Of a stretch of 64,000 nucleotides of DNA, positions 33,268-44,259 are shown piece by piece. Numbering within the stretch: the first letter of the stretch is position 1; each line of letters begins with the position of its first letter. A model generated the notes under the pieces. It was not told the DNA's origin, did no database searches, and was given only the letters and a program-made list of their open reading frames with translations. Source of the stretch: Cryptomeria japonica (taxonomy: Eukaryota > Streptophyta > Pinopsida > Cupressales > Cupressaceae); contig NC_081406.1 in NCBI RefSeq assembly GCF_030272615.1, positions 166,577,521 to 166,641,520 on the forward strand, written 5' to 3'. A program made the position numbers and the translations under genes.

Positions 33268-34779
33268 TTTCATAAAATAATTTAATTATAAAATCAGAAG
33301 TCTTCCTTGAAAAAATTAATAGTAATTGATAATTAATGTTGACAAGGAAATCATAATAATCCAACATTTAAAAAATTAGTGACAACTGTTAAGTGGAAAA
33401 TATATGTGGAAAACTATCAAGAATACTAAAGAAATTACTAATCTCAAATTGGTACTTGATAATATACAGAGATGCATCACAACCAAACCCATCTGGGCTC
33501 CTTTCAAAAATCTATCAAAGGTTTTAACTTTTTTTCATGACAACTTAGTCTAGAGTAGACATTAATCAAGGAATTCTATCAATCAATATGCAATGAGATG
33601 ATGTGTTTTCAGGACAGGATGAGATTATGCTTTCTTAATCTTATTATTATATCATTTACTACTCACTCTAAATCAAAACTCAATTTGTCATAATATAAAA
33701 CTATTTCTAAATAAGCTTAGAAATCAACTTAATAAATCTTAATAAAATAAGTTTAAAATTATCTCAGGACCAACAATTTTATATCAATTTTATATCACAC
33801 TAGTATCACTTTTAAACTTATTCAGACAAGAATATGGAGTTCAGTTTGTATTGCTTTTCATTATATGATAATATAAACCAATGTCACCTTATAAGAGAAG
33901 TGAATATTGATTCTTAAATACAACTCAGTAGAATTGTATTAATATTCCTAAGTAATTAAATGAGTTCTAATCAGTTTTATTAACAAAATAAAATCTACCA
34001 CGGAAAGCAACAATAATTTGGATCTTGACAATTCTAATATAAATCTTAATTCAAAGAAAACTTGAGACAACTTCATTAATGATTAATGATTAGTATTTTA
34101 AATCTTGAACATATAAGATAATGCTAATAAGTCATTTCACTTTTTCTTATTTAAGATTTTTATTTTTATACCATTAATAAAAACTTTAAAGTCTATTTAT
34201 TTTTAAATAAAAAATTATATTTCAAAAATAAATATAACTACCAAATATCTTTTCACCTATTACACTAAATCATATGCTTCTTCCTCTTAATATTAATATA
34301 AATTACACCTCACAATATAATAATTTAAAAAAAAAATAAAAAAATAAAAATATCTTAAATTAAATAAAAATAATTAGAGGTAAACAATGTCAACGTAGGT
34401 TGCCCAAACATATTGCCATTGTCTATGCATCATCAAACTTATCATTTGATCATGTTTTTTAAATAATTAGATACCAAAATATAACAATTTTTTTTTTAAA
34501 GTAATTATTAAACATGAACAATAGTAAATTTTGAGTGTTGGATAAAAATTGCCAAACATATATACCATAAAAAATTTCATCAATTGCATCAATTGCACTC
34601 AATATAGCAAAATAAAGAAAGTGTAAGCAGAACGAGCAAGCCGGGCCAACCTCTGGGCAAACCGATTTGAATTAGTAGATGACTGCAATTAAATAAGTAC
34701 AAAAAAACATCTATTTTTTTAATATGTAAATCTTGAATCAAATCATGTTTCAATTTTATATAATCCCCTTTATTAACAG
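33268..34779. other. AT-rich spacer upstream of the P450 gene
   Basis: About 1.5 kb without open frames. It is very AT-rich around 34130-34380. No repeat family was recognised. Confidence 0.5.
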
Positions 34780-35257
34780 TGTTGGTGTAAATAATTATTC
34801 ATCATGGATATTATTACACCTTACTTAAGTTTACTTAGGTACATGCATTTAATAGTAGTTTGGGTATGAGACACTTGGGTGTTTGTGTCACATTGGGATA
34901 GTGTGTAGGAGAATTTCCACCTTTTATGGCATGATCTTGTTGTTACACTCCACATTCAGTGGGTGATCCACCTCATGTGGAATATTATAATGTTTCTCCT
35001 ACCTACCCACACCTATTTCCTACCTACCCTTGTTTCTTATTGAACCACATGTCATGTTTGTGTGCTCACATATCCATATAGCCTTGCCTATATAACCAGG
35101 TTCATATTCATTGTTTGTACATGCATTCATTGAACATCTTGTAATGATCCAGTTGATCATATTTTGCATCTTGATAGAATACAGTTTATTCCTACCATCT
35201 ATTTTGTCTCTCTTATTTGTGCTTTCCATTGCCTCTAGATCTTAGAAAAATCTCACA
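34780..35257 (+). repeat. 5' LTR of the non-coding element
   Basis: 478 bp, TG...CA. It contains TATATAACCAGG (about 35090), a likely TATA box, the 3' LTR reading TATATAAGCAGG at the same place. Confidence 0.92.
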
Positions 35258-35270
35258 TGGTATTAGAGCC
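35258..35270 (+). promoter_or_regulatory. Primer-binding site (Met tRNA type)
   Basis: TGGTATTAGAGCC immediately after the 5' LTR. Confidence 0.88.
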
Positions 35271-36458
35271 ATTAGAGTGTCATTGGTTTGCCAATTGAGA
35301 GAAATTTGATGCTATTTGGGGTTGTGTATTTTGGAGCTTTCTATTGCAGGTTATTATTGAAGCTTGATGGGTCAAATCTGAAGTTACCATTGGATTGAGG
35401 AGGTCCAAGAAAGTCAGTTTTACCTTTTGTTTCATCCAAATCGGACTTCGGAGGCCAAATCTAGAGACATTTGAAGTTTGAAGCTGTGGCGAAAATGTTC
35501 GAGAAATTAGAATTTTGCAGGCAATTTTCAAATAGCGATATTTCACTCATCCGGACTCCTTTTTTCGAGAAATTTTTTTTGTTTTGGGGTAGAATTTCGT
35601 GATCTGTACAGTGGTGCATGAGTTTTCTGATTTTCGGATACAAGTTTTTTGGAAATCGTGAAATCCTGATTTTTACAACTTTAGAGGCTTCATTTGGGCT
35701 CATATGGACTCCTCTTCAGGTGCCGTTTTTTTTTAAAGTGCATAATTTTTTGTCTACTTTCATAATCTGTCATTTGTTTGTAGTGATTCTGAGTAGAAAT
35801 TGTACTTTCAGTATTTGGTCATTTTTTGGCCTATTTGGTACTTGTATTGTGCTTGGATCTCAGTTTAGATCACTAGCAGTATTTGTTGAAGTCTCTTATA
35901 TCTCATTTTGAGAAGTTGTAATCATTGAAATTAGAAGTCCACTTTGTCATTATTTGCAAGTGCCAACATGATCTTTTTATGGGGGGTCAGTTGTTCATTT
36001 ATATCTCTTGGTGAAATTCCATTCAGAGGCATCTTCATCTGTAGTATTCTACAGGGCTTCTTTGTTGGTGGCATCATTTTCATGTTTCCACATTTGAATA
36101 TTTTATCATGATGTATGCTCTTGCATGAACAATGTTGTACTCACACTATCATAAAGTGCCACACCTCTTTGTATCTTGTCATTGTTGACTATTTGATGTA
36201 ATCCTCTTGTACACGTAGATTAGGAATATTTTGTGAGACTTGGTGCATGGCTCCAGTTGAGAATTAGATTGTACACATTTGTACATGGCTCCCATGAGAC
36301 TTTGATTGTACTAGTATTTCTGTCATTTATGAGTATCCATATGATGCTCATAGCGGGTTGTCTCCATGCTCGATCTTCATTTTGTTGCAGCGAGTGATTC
36401 ATCGTCATCGACTTGGTACCTGGTTTTGTCACACTTTGACATTATTGGTGCAACATTG

Positions 36459-36700
36459 TCTCTCTCTCTCTCTCTCTCTTCCTTATGGGGAGGTATTTTG
36501 GTCAACATCTTGGACCCTCCTTGCAGGAGATTCGACATTGAGGGGGGGCTTCATGGTCTCTTCTTCTCTCTTATGGGGGGACATAGTTTTGTTCTTCTCA
36601 TTCATCATTCAGAGCATTGTGTGTTTTCATCATCTCTCTTTTGGGGGAGGGTTTTTTTCCATTGGTTTTTTCTCTCTTTCCCTGCTTTATGGGAGATTGA
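36459..36700 (+). repeat. CT run and four polypurine-tract-like modules
   Basis: A CT microsatellite (36459-36479) leads into four similar modules of pyrimidine run plus TTATGGGG or its variant, with G-runs at about 36487, 36575, 36643 and 36690. The actual polypurine tract is ACTTGAGGGGGGG at 36801-36813. Confidence 0.65.
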
Positions 36701-36813
36701 ATTTGTATTTGTTCATGGGTACCTAACATGGCCTAGTAGTCGGGACCCATCTTGCATTGTTTAGTTGCATTGTAGACTTTAATGCATTCCCCTAAGTTGC
36801 ACTTGAGGGGGGG

Positions 36814-37293
36814 TGTTGGTGTAAATAATTATTCATCATGGATATTATTACACCTTACTTAAGTTTACTTAGGTACATGCATTTAATAGTAGTTTGGGTA
36901 TGAGACAATTGGGTGTTTGTGTCACATTGGGATAGTGTGTGTAGGAGAATTTCCACCTTTTATGGTGTGATCTTGTTGTTACACTCCACATTCAGTGGGT
37001 GGTCCACCTCATGTGGAATATTATATTGTTTCTCCTACCTACCCACACCTATTTCCTACCTATCCTTGTTTCTTATTGAGACACATATCATGTTTGTGTG
37101 CTCACATATCCATATAGCCTTGCCTATATAAGCAGGTTCATATTCATTGTTTGTACAGGCATTCATTGAACATCTTGTAATGATCCAGTTGATCATATTT
37201 TGCATCTTGATAGAATACAGTTTATTCCTATCATCTATTTTGTCTCTCTTATTTGTGTTTTCCATTGCCTCTAGATCTTGGCAAAATCTCACA
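36814..37293 (+). repeat. 3' LTR of the non-coding element
   Basis: 480 bp, about 97 percent identical to the 5' LTR by eye; carries TGTGTGTAGG where the 5' copy has TGTGTAGG. Confidence 0.92.
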
Positions 37294-38480
37294 AACATAT
37301 TCAATGAATATTGTAGATAATTGTAGTGAATAATTTATATTCCACATTGTCTAGCTTCTTCTAGTGTTAAAATAAATAAAGAAAAGATGCCATTGCAAGC
37401 ATGTTGATTCAGAACTTGCAGTAGAATCTGTCTGTTTGAATAGCTCACTGATTGATTAAATCTCACACAAAACAATATTGAAATATTTTGGCGTTATTGT
37501 ACATTGACTCTTGGTCTTCACATAAAAACCTTAATCTGTGGCTTCTGACATTGAGGCTGACATTAATAATAATCTATCAGCAAATTATACATTTTTTTTC
37601 CTGGAATATTCTCTTGCTCTTGTGGTGTTTGGCACTATAAGTGTTTTTCTGTAAGCAAAAACGAGGAGTTCAGAAAAATAAAGTTTTGGAGCTGCGCTTT
37701 CAAAAAAACTTTTTATATTATATTGGAAAATGAATTGGAAACTGTGTCAAATTGATTGTGGCAGGGATTTGGCTTTAAGTATTTTTAGATGATTTGTCAA
37801 TTCAAATGTTTTTTTCTAGAAGGGTATCATCTATGGGATCCATAGAATGCACCAACTTCGTAGTGTATTCATAAATTTAGATAGGTGCATTCTACCACTT
37901 TTATAGCTAAAACCTTCTAAAAGAAAGCTAAAAGTTTCAAGTGTGGTAGTGCTTGTGATCCAATTTGAAGTGCTTATAAGTGAGAATACTATTATACTAA
38001 AAAAAGTAAAGCAAGTATAAAATAATCATGGAAAATTATTAATTATGAAATTTTTGTCTTTATATTAGTTAATTTTTGGTAAAAATATTTTGTAAATTAT
38101 CAATATAAAATTATTAAAATTTTATTTAAAATTTTTATTTTGAATTCAAAACATAGAATTTAGTGGGATTCTCTATCAAAAATTTCATTGGTTTACAAAT
38201 GTTTATCTTTTTTATTAATTCTAAACTATTATTAATCATATATATCATTTATAAACTTTTCTTTATATTTCAATTTGAAATGCAAGAATTTATCCAAGTT
38301 AAAATGAATCGAGTGCAAGGAGTAGACAAGGCATATAATCCCATTGAACCTAAAATGTGATGAGATTATGGTTAGAAATAATGACATCTATATGGGTTCT
38401 CAAATATTTTCTATTACATATCATGAGGTGGAAGATGTATTACTCATTGATCATAATAAGATCTCAACATTTAAACACTT
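37294..38480. other. AT-rich spacer
   Basis: About 1.2 kb with no gene or recognised repeat. Confidence 0.5.
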
Positions 38481-39185
38481 TATCCTCTTCGATCCATAGT
38501 CTTTAATAATCAAGTGATAGCCCACACATTGCTGAAATTTGAAATCCAAAGCCACATATGCTAGTTGTTGCTAGCTAGATTGATTGGTGGAACTCTTAAA
38601 ATGCTCGTGCCACTACCTTCCTATGGTAGTAAGGAGAGAAAGTGTCATTTTATCTAGGGAATTTTTCCATATTATCATGTGAGAATGAAAAGGGCTCTTT
38701 TAATGCACAAATTAAAATTTGGGCTGCCCAATTTAGACACAACCTCAAGATTAGTGATATCCATTGTGCCAAGGGTGAGAGAATTAGAGCTCACATGTTC
38801 CTTCTCAAGGTGTGATAAAGCCTTCTTTTTAAATTTGTATATCAAGCAGGTTTGGTCCTAAAAGAGGGTGGTTAAGACTACTCTTGAGAGACATTTCCAT
38901 TCTCTTAGAGATGCCCCAAGCTTTCTTGGAACACCATAAGTTTGTCTTTTAGGTACAAAGAAAGATATATTATAGCAACATCATGCACTTCAACAATATT
39001 TGGAGGTCGTTTCAACCAAACTTTGTTGGCTTAAATTACTTGTCATGATCAACCCACTTTAGTGGAGTGCTATAATGCTCTCATAAAGATGGTGGAATAC
39101 AAAGATCCAAGACGCGATGGTTTTCCTTGTGATTTTATCAAGGTTATTTGGCATTTCATGAGACTCTACCTACTCTAGGTGTTTA
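38481..39185 (+). pseudogene. LINE reverse-transcriptase fragment
   Basis: The end of this stretch reads ALIKMVEYKDPRRDGFPCDF followed by IKVIWHFMR, matching the LINE RT block normally written KSPGxDGFPCEFYK. Upstream sequence is too decayed to read with confidence. It stops where a copia LTR begins at 39186. Confidence 0.65.
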
Positions 39186-40249
39186 TGTTGGCATTATGTA
39201 GGAATTGATTATGTGTTGTCATTGATGTCAACACTAGTTCGGTTGGTTACTGACCTGCTCCGGTTGGCTGCTGACCTGTTCCAGTTTGACATGGTTTTAG
39301 GTGAGGTTATCAGAGATTCTGATCTAGTATGATCAGATTGTTGGATTTGGTTTTGGATGGTTATTTAGGATGATTATATGCTTGTCATATTCAGTTGGTT
39401 CATTATTTGGTGCTCCAGAAGCTATTGTTTATGTTCTGGTTTGCCAATTGATATTCTTGGTACTAGTTGGTAATACCAGTTGGTGATATTTGATGAAATG
39501 GTTAATTGGTTTTGGTCCGGCTTCTAGAAATGGTTCATAATGTGCTGAAGGTGTTCTTGATCGTGTCTTAATTATTTGGTGGCTTTGCATTGGCTGGCGT
39601 GATGATTTGGTGATCCAGTTGGTAATTCTATTTTATTGACACTGAGGGTTTCTACCAGTTGGTGAAACGTGTTGCATTTGGTCTTGGCAGAATTTCCAAT
39701 GGATATAATTATTTGGGAATTTGAATTAGGTCCATGCTATGTAATGTAAATCATAATATTGGTTCGGTGGTATCGTGTGATGTAATTTTTGTAATTATGG
39801 GTTATGGGTTTAGGGTTTAGCCGACCTTGTTTATCAAGGTTGTGCTTAACCGAAACTATATCAAGCATTAAGAGATGCTATTTCCATAGTTCATTTCCTC
39901 CAAATTGTAGTCCGATATTTATGTAAGTCAATGGGACTTCCCTTTTGTGTTGAGCAGTGCGCTCTAGGTGGTTGGCCTGATTGCAAGTGCAATCCCCATT
40001 GTAATATTTCACATACTGCTGCAAAAGTATTATCTGACTGTGGGTAGGGTTTCCCACCGTGGTGTTTCCCTTAACCGGGTTTTCCACGTCAAAAATATTG
40101 GCGTTGTGTGTTCTGTACTTTCATACTTTATCTTTCACCGTGCTGTTTTTATTGTGCTATGGTAGAAGGTTTATAATTTGTAATAATTATTTAACTCGTG
40201 GAAAACTGATCCCCCCCCCCTCTCAGTTTTCCGTTGGTTCATTCTAACA
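39186..40249 (+). mobile_element. copia 5' LTR with primer-binding site
   Basis: 1064 bp from TGTTGGCATTATG to ATTCTAACA, followed by TTGGAATCAGAAC (40251-40263), a decayed Met-type primer-binding site. Near its end is a perfect 10-bp inverted repeat GGAAAACTGA / TCAGTTTTCC enclosing a C10 run (about 40199-40232). It belongs to the same broad family as the LTR at 2869-5382. Confidence 0.88.
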
Positions 40250-40263
40250 ATTGGAATCAGAAC

Positions 40264-40500
40264 TTGTTAAAAGTTTAAAGAAGTGATGCAAAACCATTCC
40301 GTCAAGTCAATTATCAACCATAGATAAAGTTTATTCTCAAAGTTAGTGATCCTAATCTTATCACCAATCAATACCTCATCACCTTGTTGAGTGTCTCATG
40401 TAGTAGTAATTAGGTGACTTCTCAACCCTCCTAGGACCTTTCAAGAATAAAATGTCTTCTGCGAAAGAGAATGGCAAGATAACTTGCATAAGAATGCATA
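40264..40500 (+). other. Leader remnant after the copia LTR
   Basis: No gag or other coding motif is visible; the internal region of this element is essentially missing. Confidence 0.4.
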
Positions 40501-41040
40501 GATTGATAATGGATGGATATTAATATAAACTTACATATGACTTGCTAATAAAGGAAAGACGATAAGATGAGATTACAACTACCATTGATACAAACATTAA
40601 ATGCATGTACAAATAATAAATGACCTATGTGTCTAAAATTAAATAATGAGACATGATCCCATTATAAGAAAAAAATTAGAATGACACTTAGGATGATGAA
40701 CCTAACTTAAGGTACAAGATAAGACCTAAATAAACTTAAGATGTGAAGAGGTTTCCACCAATAACAAGATAAGTAATAACTTCATTCACACCAACACTCC
40801 CACTTAAGTGCAACTTAGGGAGTGAAAATATTATGCAATATGATGCAAGATGCAAGATGGGTCCCAACAACAAAGGCCATGTTAGATACCTATGTACAAC
40901 TACAATGCAATTAAATCTCTTAGAACTAGAGAAAAGGAGAAAAACCATGTGGAGAAAAATCTTCTCCAAAAGAGAGAACATGAAGGACTAAGAAACCTCC
41001 AAAAAAAAAGTCCCAAAATAAGAAAATTAAAAACATCAGT
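40501..41040 (-). mobile_element. 3' part of a second non-coding LTR element, minus strand
   Basis: On the minus strand an LTR starts TGTTGGTGTGAATGAAG at 40796, preceded by AAGTGGGAG (polypurine tract) and by blocks also found at the 3' end of the element at 34780-37293: CTAACATGGCC, GGGACCCATCTTGCAT and AAGTTGCACTT. The LTR end was not located. Confidence 0.7.
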
Positions 41041-41099
41041 GAAGCACAAATAATTTGCATACAACTATCAAAAGAAGACTAATATGCAGGGGAAAGATG

Positions 41100-41362
41100 C
41101 TAGCTCAAATATTTGGTAAGGTTGTTCTAAGGCTTTGGCTTTTCCCATGTAGGTCCAAGGTTCAACTCTTGTTGATTGGATTTAATAGGTGGCTTGGTTG
41201 TTTCAGTTGGTTCAATCATCTGTAGGGGACTAGTCTCACATCAAATCATCCCATCGTGATCCCAACTTGGCAAAAATATAAGCCCAAGGCAAGGTTTGGT
41301 GGAAATTGCTGGGTTGAGACGCAAGGATACCCTTGCATTATAAAAAAAAGGAAAAAAAAACA
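41100..41362 (+). mobile_element. tRNA-derived SINE
   Basis: The 5' end has a pol III A-box-like TAGCTCAAATATTTGGTAAGG part (41101-41121) and a B-box-like GGTTCAACTCT (41159-41169). The 3' end is A-rich (TATAAAAAAAAGG then nine A). The 8-bp target duplication GAAAGATG is at 41092-41099 and 41363-41370. Length is 263 bp with no coding capacity, all expected of a SINE. The family and partner LINE are unknown. Confidence 0.75.
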
Positions 41363-41370
41363 GAAAGATG

Positions 41371-41815
41371 ATGATAAGGATCAAGAAGGAAACAATCTAC
41401 ATGAGTGCCACAAACAACACTACTCAAACATTTGAAAATAAAAATGACACATAAATATGCATGAGTAACCCCAATGACACTACTCAACCAAAGAAGCTAA
41501 GTGAGTGATTTCATCATTAGTACTCAACTAAGGCAAGTTGAAAATACAAGTGAAATAGTTTGAAGAACCATGATCAAATGAGGATAGAAGGTTGCCTCTA
41601 TAAAATAAGGAATGTAAGAGTGTTTCAACTCACTCTAAGTGATAACCAAGGAAGAATTAGCACAAATAGTATGATACCTTCCATAATGCTAACTAGGGAG
41701 AGTCATGACAGATCCACTGAAATTGTGTTGTCACCAAGCAATGCATGAAGGATAGGATACAACATCTAAAGTGATCAAGAAATTATTTGCAACTAAAAAA
41801 GGGTGTGCACCAAAA
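41371..41815. other. Unassigned spacer
   Basis: No gene or repeat recognised. It may be the trailer of the adjacent minus-strand gag. Confidence 0.4.
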
Positions 41816-43980
41816 CTACACACACACATGAGGCAAGAATCCTAGAGATCCTATATTTGTCATGGAGGGAGGCTTACTTGACAATGCTAATATGATTGGT
41901 ATTATGAGTAGTCTTGGGAGCTTTTTATTTATCATGTTTAGGCAAGGGATCCTTAAACACCACATGTTCTTCATTGGATGAATGACCCTGAACTTCAATT
42001 GTATTATTTTCAATGGAATCTTCAATGAGGTTCTTAATCTTATGATAATTTCCAGTCTTGTGCTCTTTGTTTCTATAGTATTCATAATATTCATTGTCAT
42101 TCCACCATGAAGGCTTGATCCTTGGTTCAAAAGGCCGATTTTTTGGTAAATTGATGAGCTTATTAGCAACTAGTTTTTGTAATTTGGCGACTCAATTGGT
42201 TCTCCCAAAGGTGTGTATTTCATTTGTGTCATAGGCCTAGTTGTCCTTTGGATATTTACTTGATTTCTTAATGAACTAGTTCTAGGAAATATTACCAAAG
42301 GTTTCGTCCTGATTGCATCCACAACCCCATTATTAACAATGTTCTTATTCTTGTTTTAAAAGTGAGGTTTTTCATTTGAATTAGAATCATATTTGTTTTA
42401 TTTGAATTTTTTTATAATACCTTGTTCAAGAAGGACCTTTTCAACAAACAAACCTTTCTCAACAACTACATGAATTGTGGTCAAACATAATCTGTGAAGC
42501 TCATATCCAATTTCTCAATTTAGGTTCTGTGTGAACATCTCAACCATTTGTTTTTGTGGAACATGACAAGGGAAACAACTAGACAAAATTCTCCATCTTT
42601 GTAAAACTAATGCAAAAGACTCACCATTACGTTTTTTTAGTGGTAGATAATGTTGTTACTGAGACCTAATACTAAATGTTGTAGGAGAAGTGTTCAATGA
42701 ATTTCTTGGCCAAATCACCCCATTAACTAATCCTAGGAGGTAATCATGAAAACCACTCCATAGCTTTCTCTCCTAGACGACATGGGAAGAGACACATTAG
42801 GTAAGAATCATCATGAGAAACCTATATACAAGCATTGAATAATTATCTAATATGTTCCTTAGGATTACCTTTTCCCTTGTACTTGTCAAATTTAGGCACA
42901 TCAAATTTTGGGGGAAAGGGTGGCATAGGTATACAGTCCTATTGAAAGGATAAGGACAATACCCCAAAGTGTGTAATTCTTGATAGGAGCACACATACTA
43001 GCCATTTGTTGTTGTAATTCCTTCACTTGTTTTAAATCATTGTTAGGTGGTATCATATTCCTTCAATTAATCCAATTCCCAAGCCACCACATGGAGGAGG
43101 AGGGAGAAATAAATTATTGTAATTACCATCGAGAGGAGGAACATAAGCATGATATAGGGTATCGGGTGGAGGAATGTAACTATGTGGGTGTTCAAGAGGT
43201 GGTGGAGGAGGAACATAGTCGTTGTATTAACCACTTGAGATATGACTTTGGTATTGACTATAAGGCCTTGAATGGGTGTGAGCATCATGACCATGAGTAT
43301 GATTAGTATTGAATGCATGAACTTGGTTGTAATCATCAAATGAAACGCTAGGTTTCCTAGTGGAAGCATGCCCACGATTATGACATTGATTGGGTTCTTG
43401 ATGTTGACCTTGGCTATGATCATCAAATAAAACATGATGTTGTTTAGTGGAAGCATGACCACAATTATGACCTTGATTGGGATCTTGATGTTAACCTTGG
43501 TTGTGACCTCGGTGTTGGGCATTAATATAATATGGATTAGTATTTCTTTGGCCATGAAGGTTATTGGTATGAGATTGCTCATGGTTTTGTCGGGTATAAT
43601 TTTTCCAAGTATGCATTTGGATAGGGACATCTAGTTTTTGCAAAAGGGATGAAGGTGACTTAGGCACGAGGATATCTCCATATCTATTTCCATGAGCACT
43701 ATAACCATTTTGGTTGTCCTTTACAAGCAGAGATACATTGAAATCTGGAGTTAACTTTACACCATCTTGAGAAAGCATTAGGAAATAATGTTGGGGGTCC
43801 TTACGTAAAACTGCCTCAAGCAACTTATTGAATCTTGAGTTGACCATGTGATATTGAAGTTTTTCTAAGGTTAAGGACTCAATATCTGAATTTTGCACAC
43901 TGCTATGGTTTTTGATCTTGGTGTTGAAAAACTCATCCTCATCATAGTATTTCATGTTTTCAAATCTTCGAGCTTCTTGG
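41816..43980 (-). pseudogene. Tat/Ogre-type gag remnant, minus strand
   Basis: The N-terminal block 43955-43491 is open (LQYHMVNSRFNKLLEAVLRK, LPSSLLQKL-like LLQKLDVPIQMH). It is followed by a His/Tyr/Pro-rich linker, then PPKFDVPKFDKYKGKGNPKE (about 42860-42920), KAMEWFS and KKFIEHFSYN of the Retrotrans_gag core, and a degenerate finger YYRNKEHKTGNYHKIKNLIE (about 42020-42080), in which Cys residues have become Tyr. Stops and shifts occur throughout. It is a different Tat family from the element at 15841-23698. Confidence 0.8.
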
Positions 43981-44259
43981 GATTCTCTTCTAAGCCTTTG
44001 GGCTCTAGTTTCAACAATACAAGGGAAGAGGTTTGACTTGGATGAGTGGAAAGGTCACAAAGGGTAATGATAGAGCTAAAATATGATAATGACTAGGATA
44101 TAAAAAATTTAAGAGTTTGCCTTGCGAAAGTCCTAAAATGAGGTTCCAAATGATGATAGGATTATGACTCTAATAGATATCCATGAATCGATAGATTAAG
44201 CAAGATACAACTTCCTAGTAGATGACAAATTCTAAGGTAAGTTATCCTAACTCAAGAGA

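Larger units (their letters stand above)
34780..37293 (+). mobile_element. Non-coding LTR element, 2.5 kb (LARD/TRIM-like)
   Basis: LTRs at 34780-35257 and 36814-37293 begin TGTTGGTGTAAATAATT and end AAATCTCACA. They differ at roughly 14 of 480 positions. The flanks AACAG (34775-34779) and AACAT (37294-37298) are a near-perfect 5-bp target duplication. A Met-type primer-binding site and a polypurine tract are in place, but the 1556-bp interior has no gag or pol motif, so any movement would need outside enzymes. Confidence 0.9.

Noticed and set aside
36358-36764. Two overlapping 120-130 codon frames with hydrophobic stretches
   Set aside because: Arise from the CT run and pyrimidine/G modules of a non-coding LTR element; no conserved motif.
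43067-43630. 187-codon minus-strand frame rich in Met/Ile/Leu
   Set aside because: Shadow of the His/Pro-rich linker of the Tat gag in another frame.
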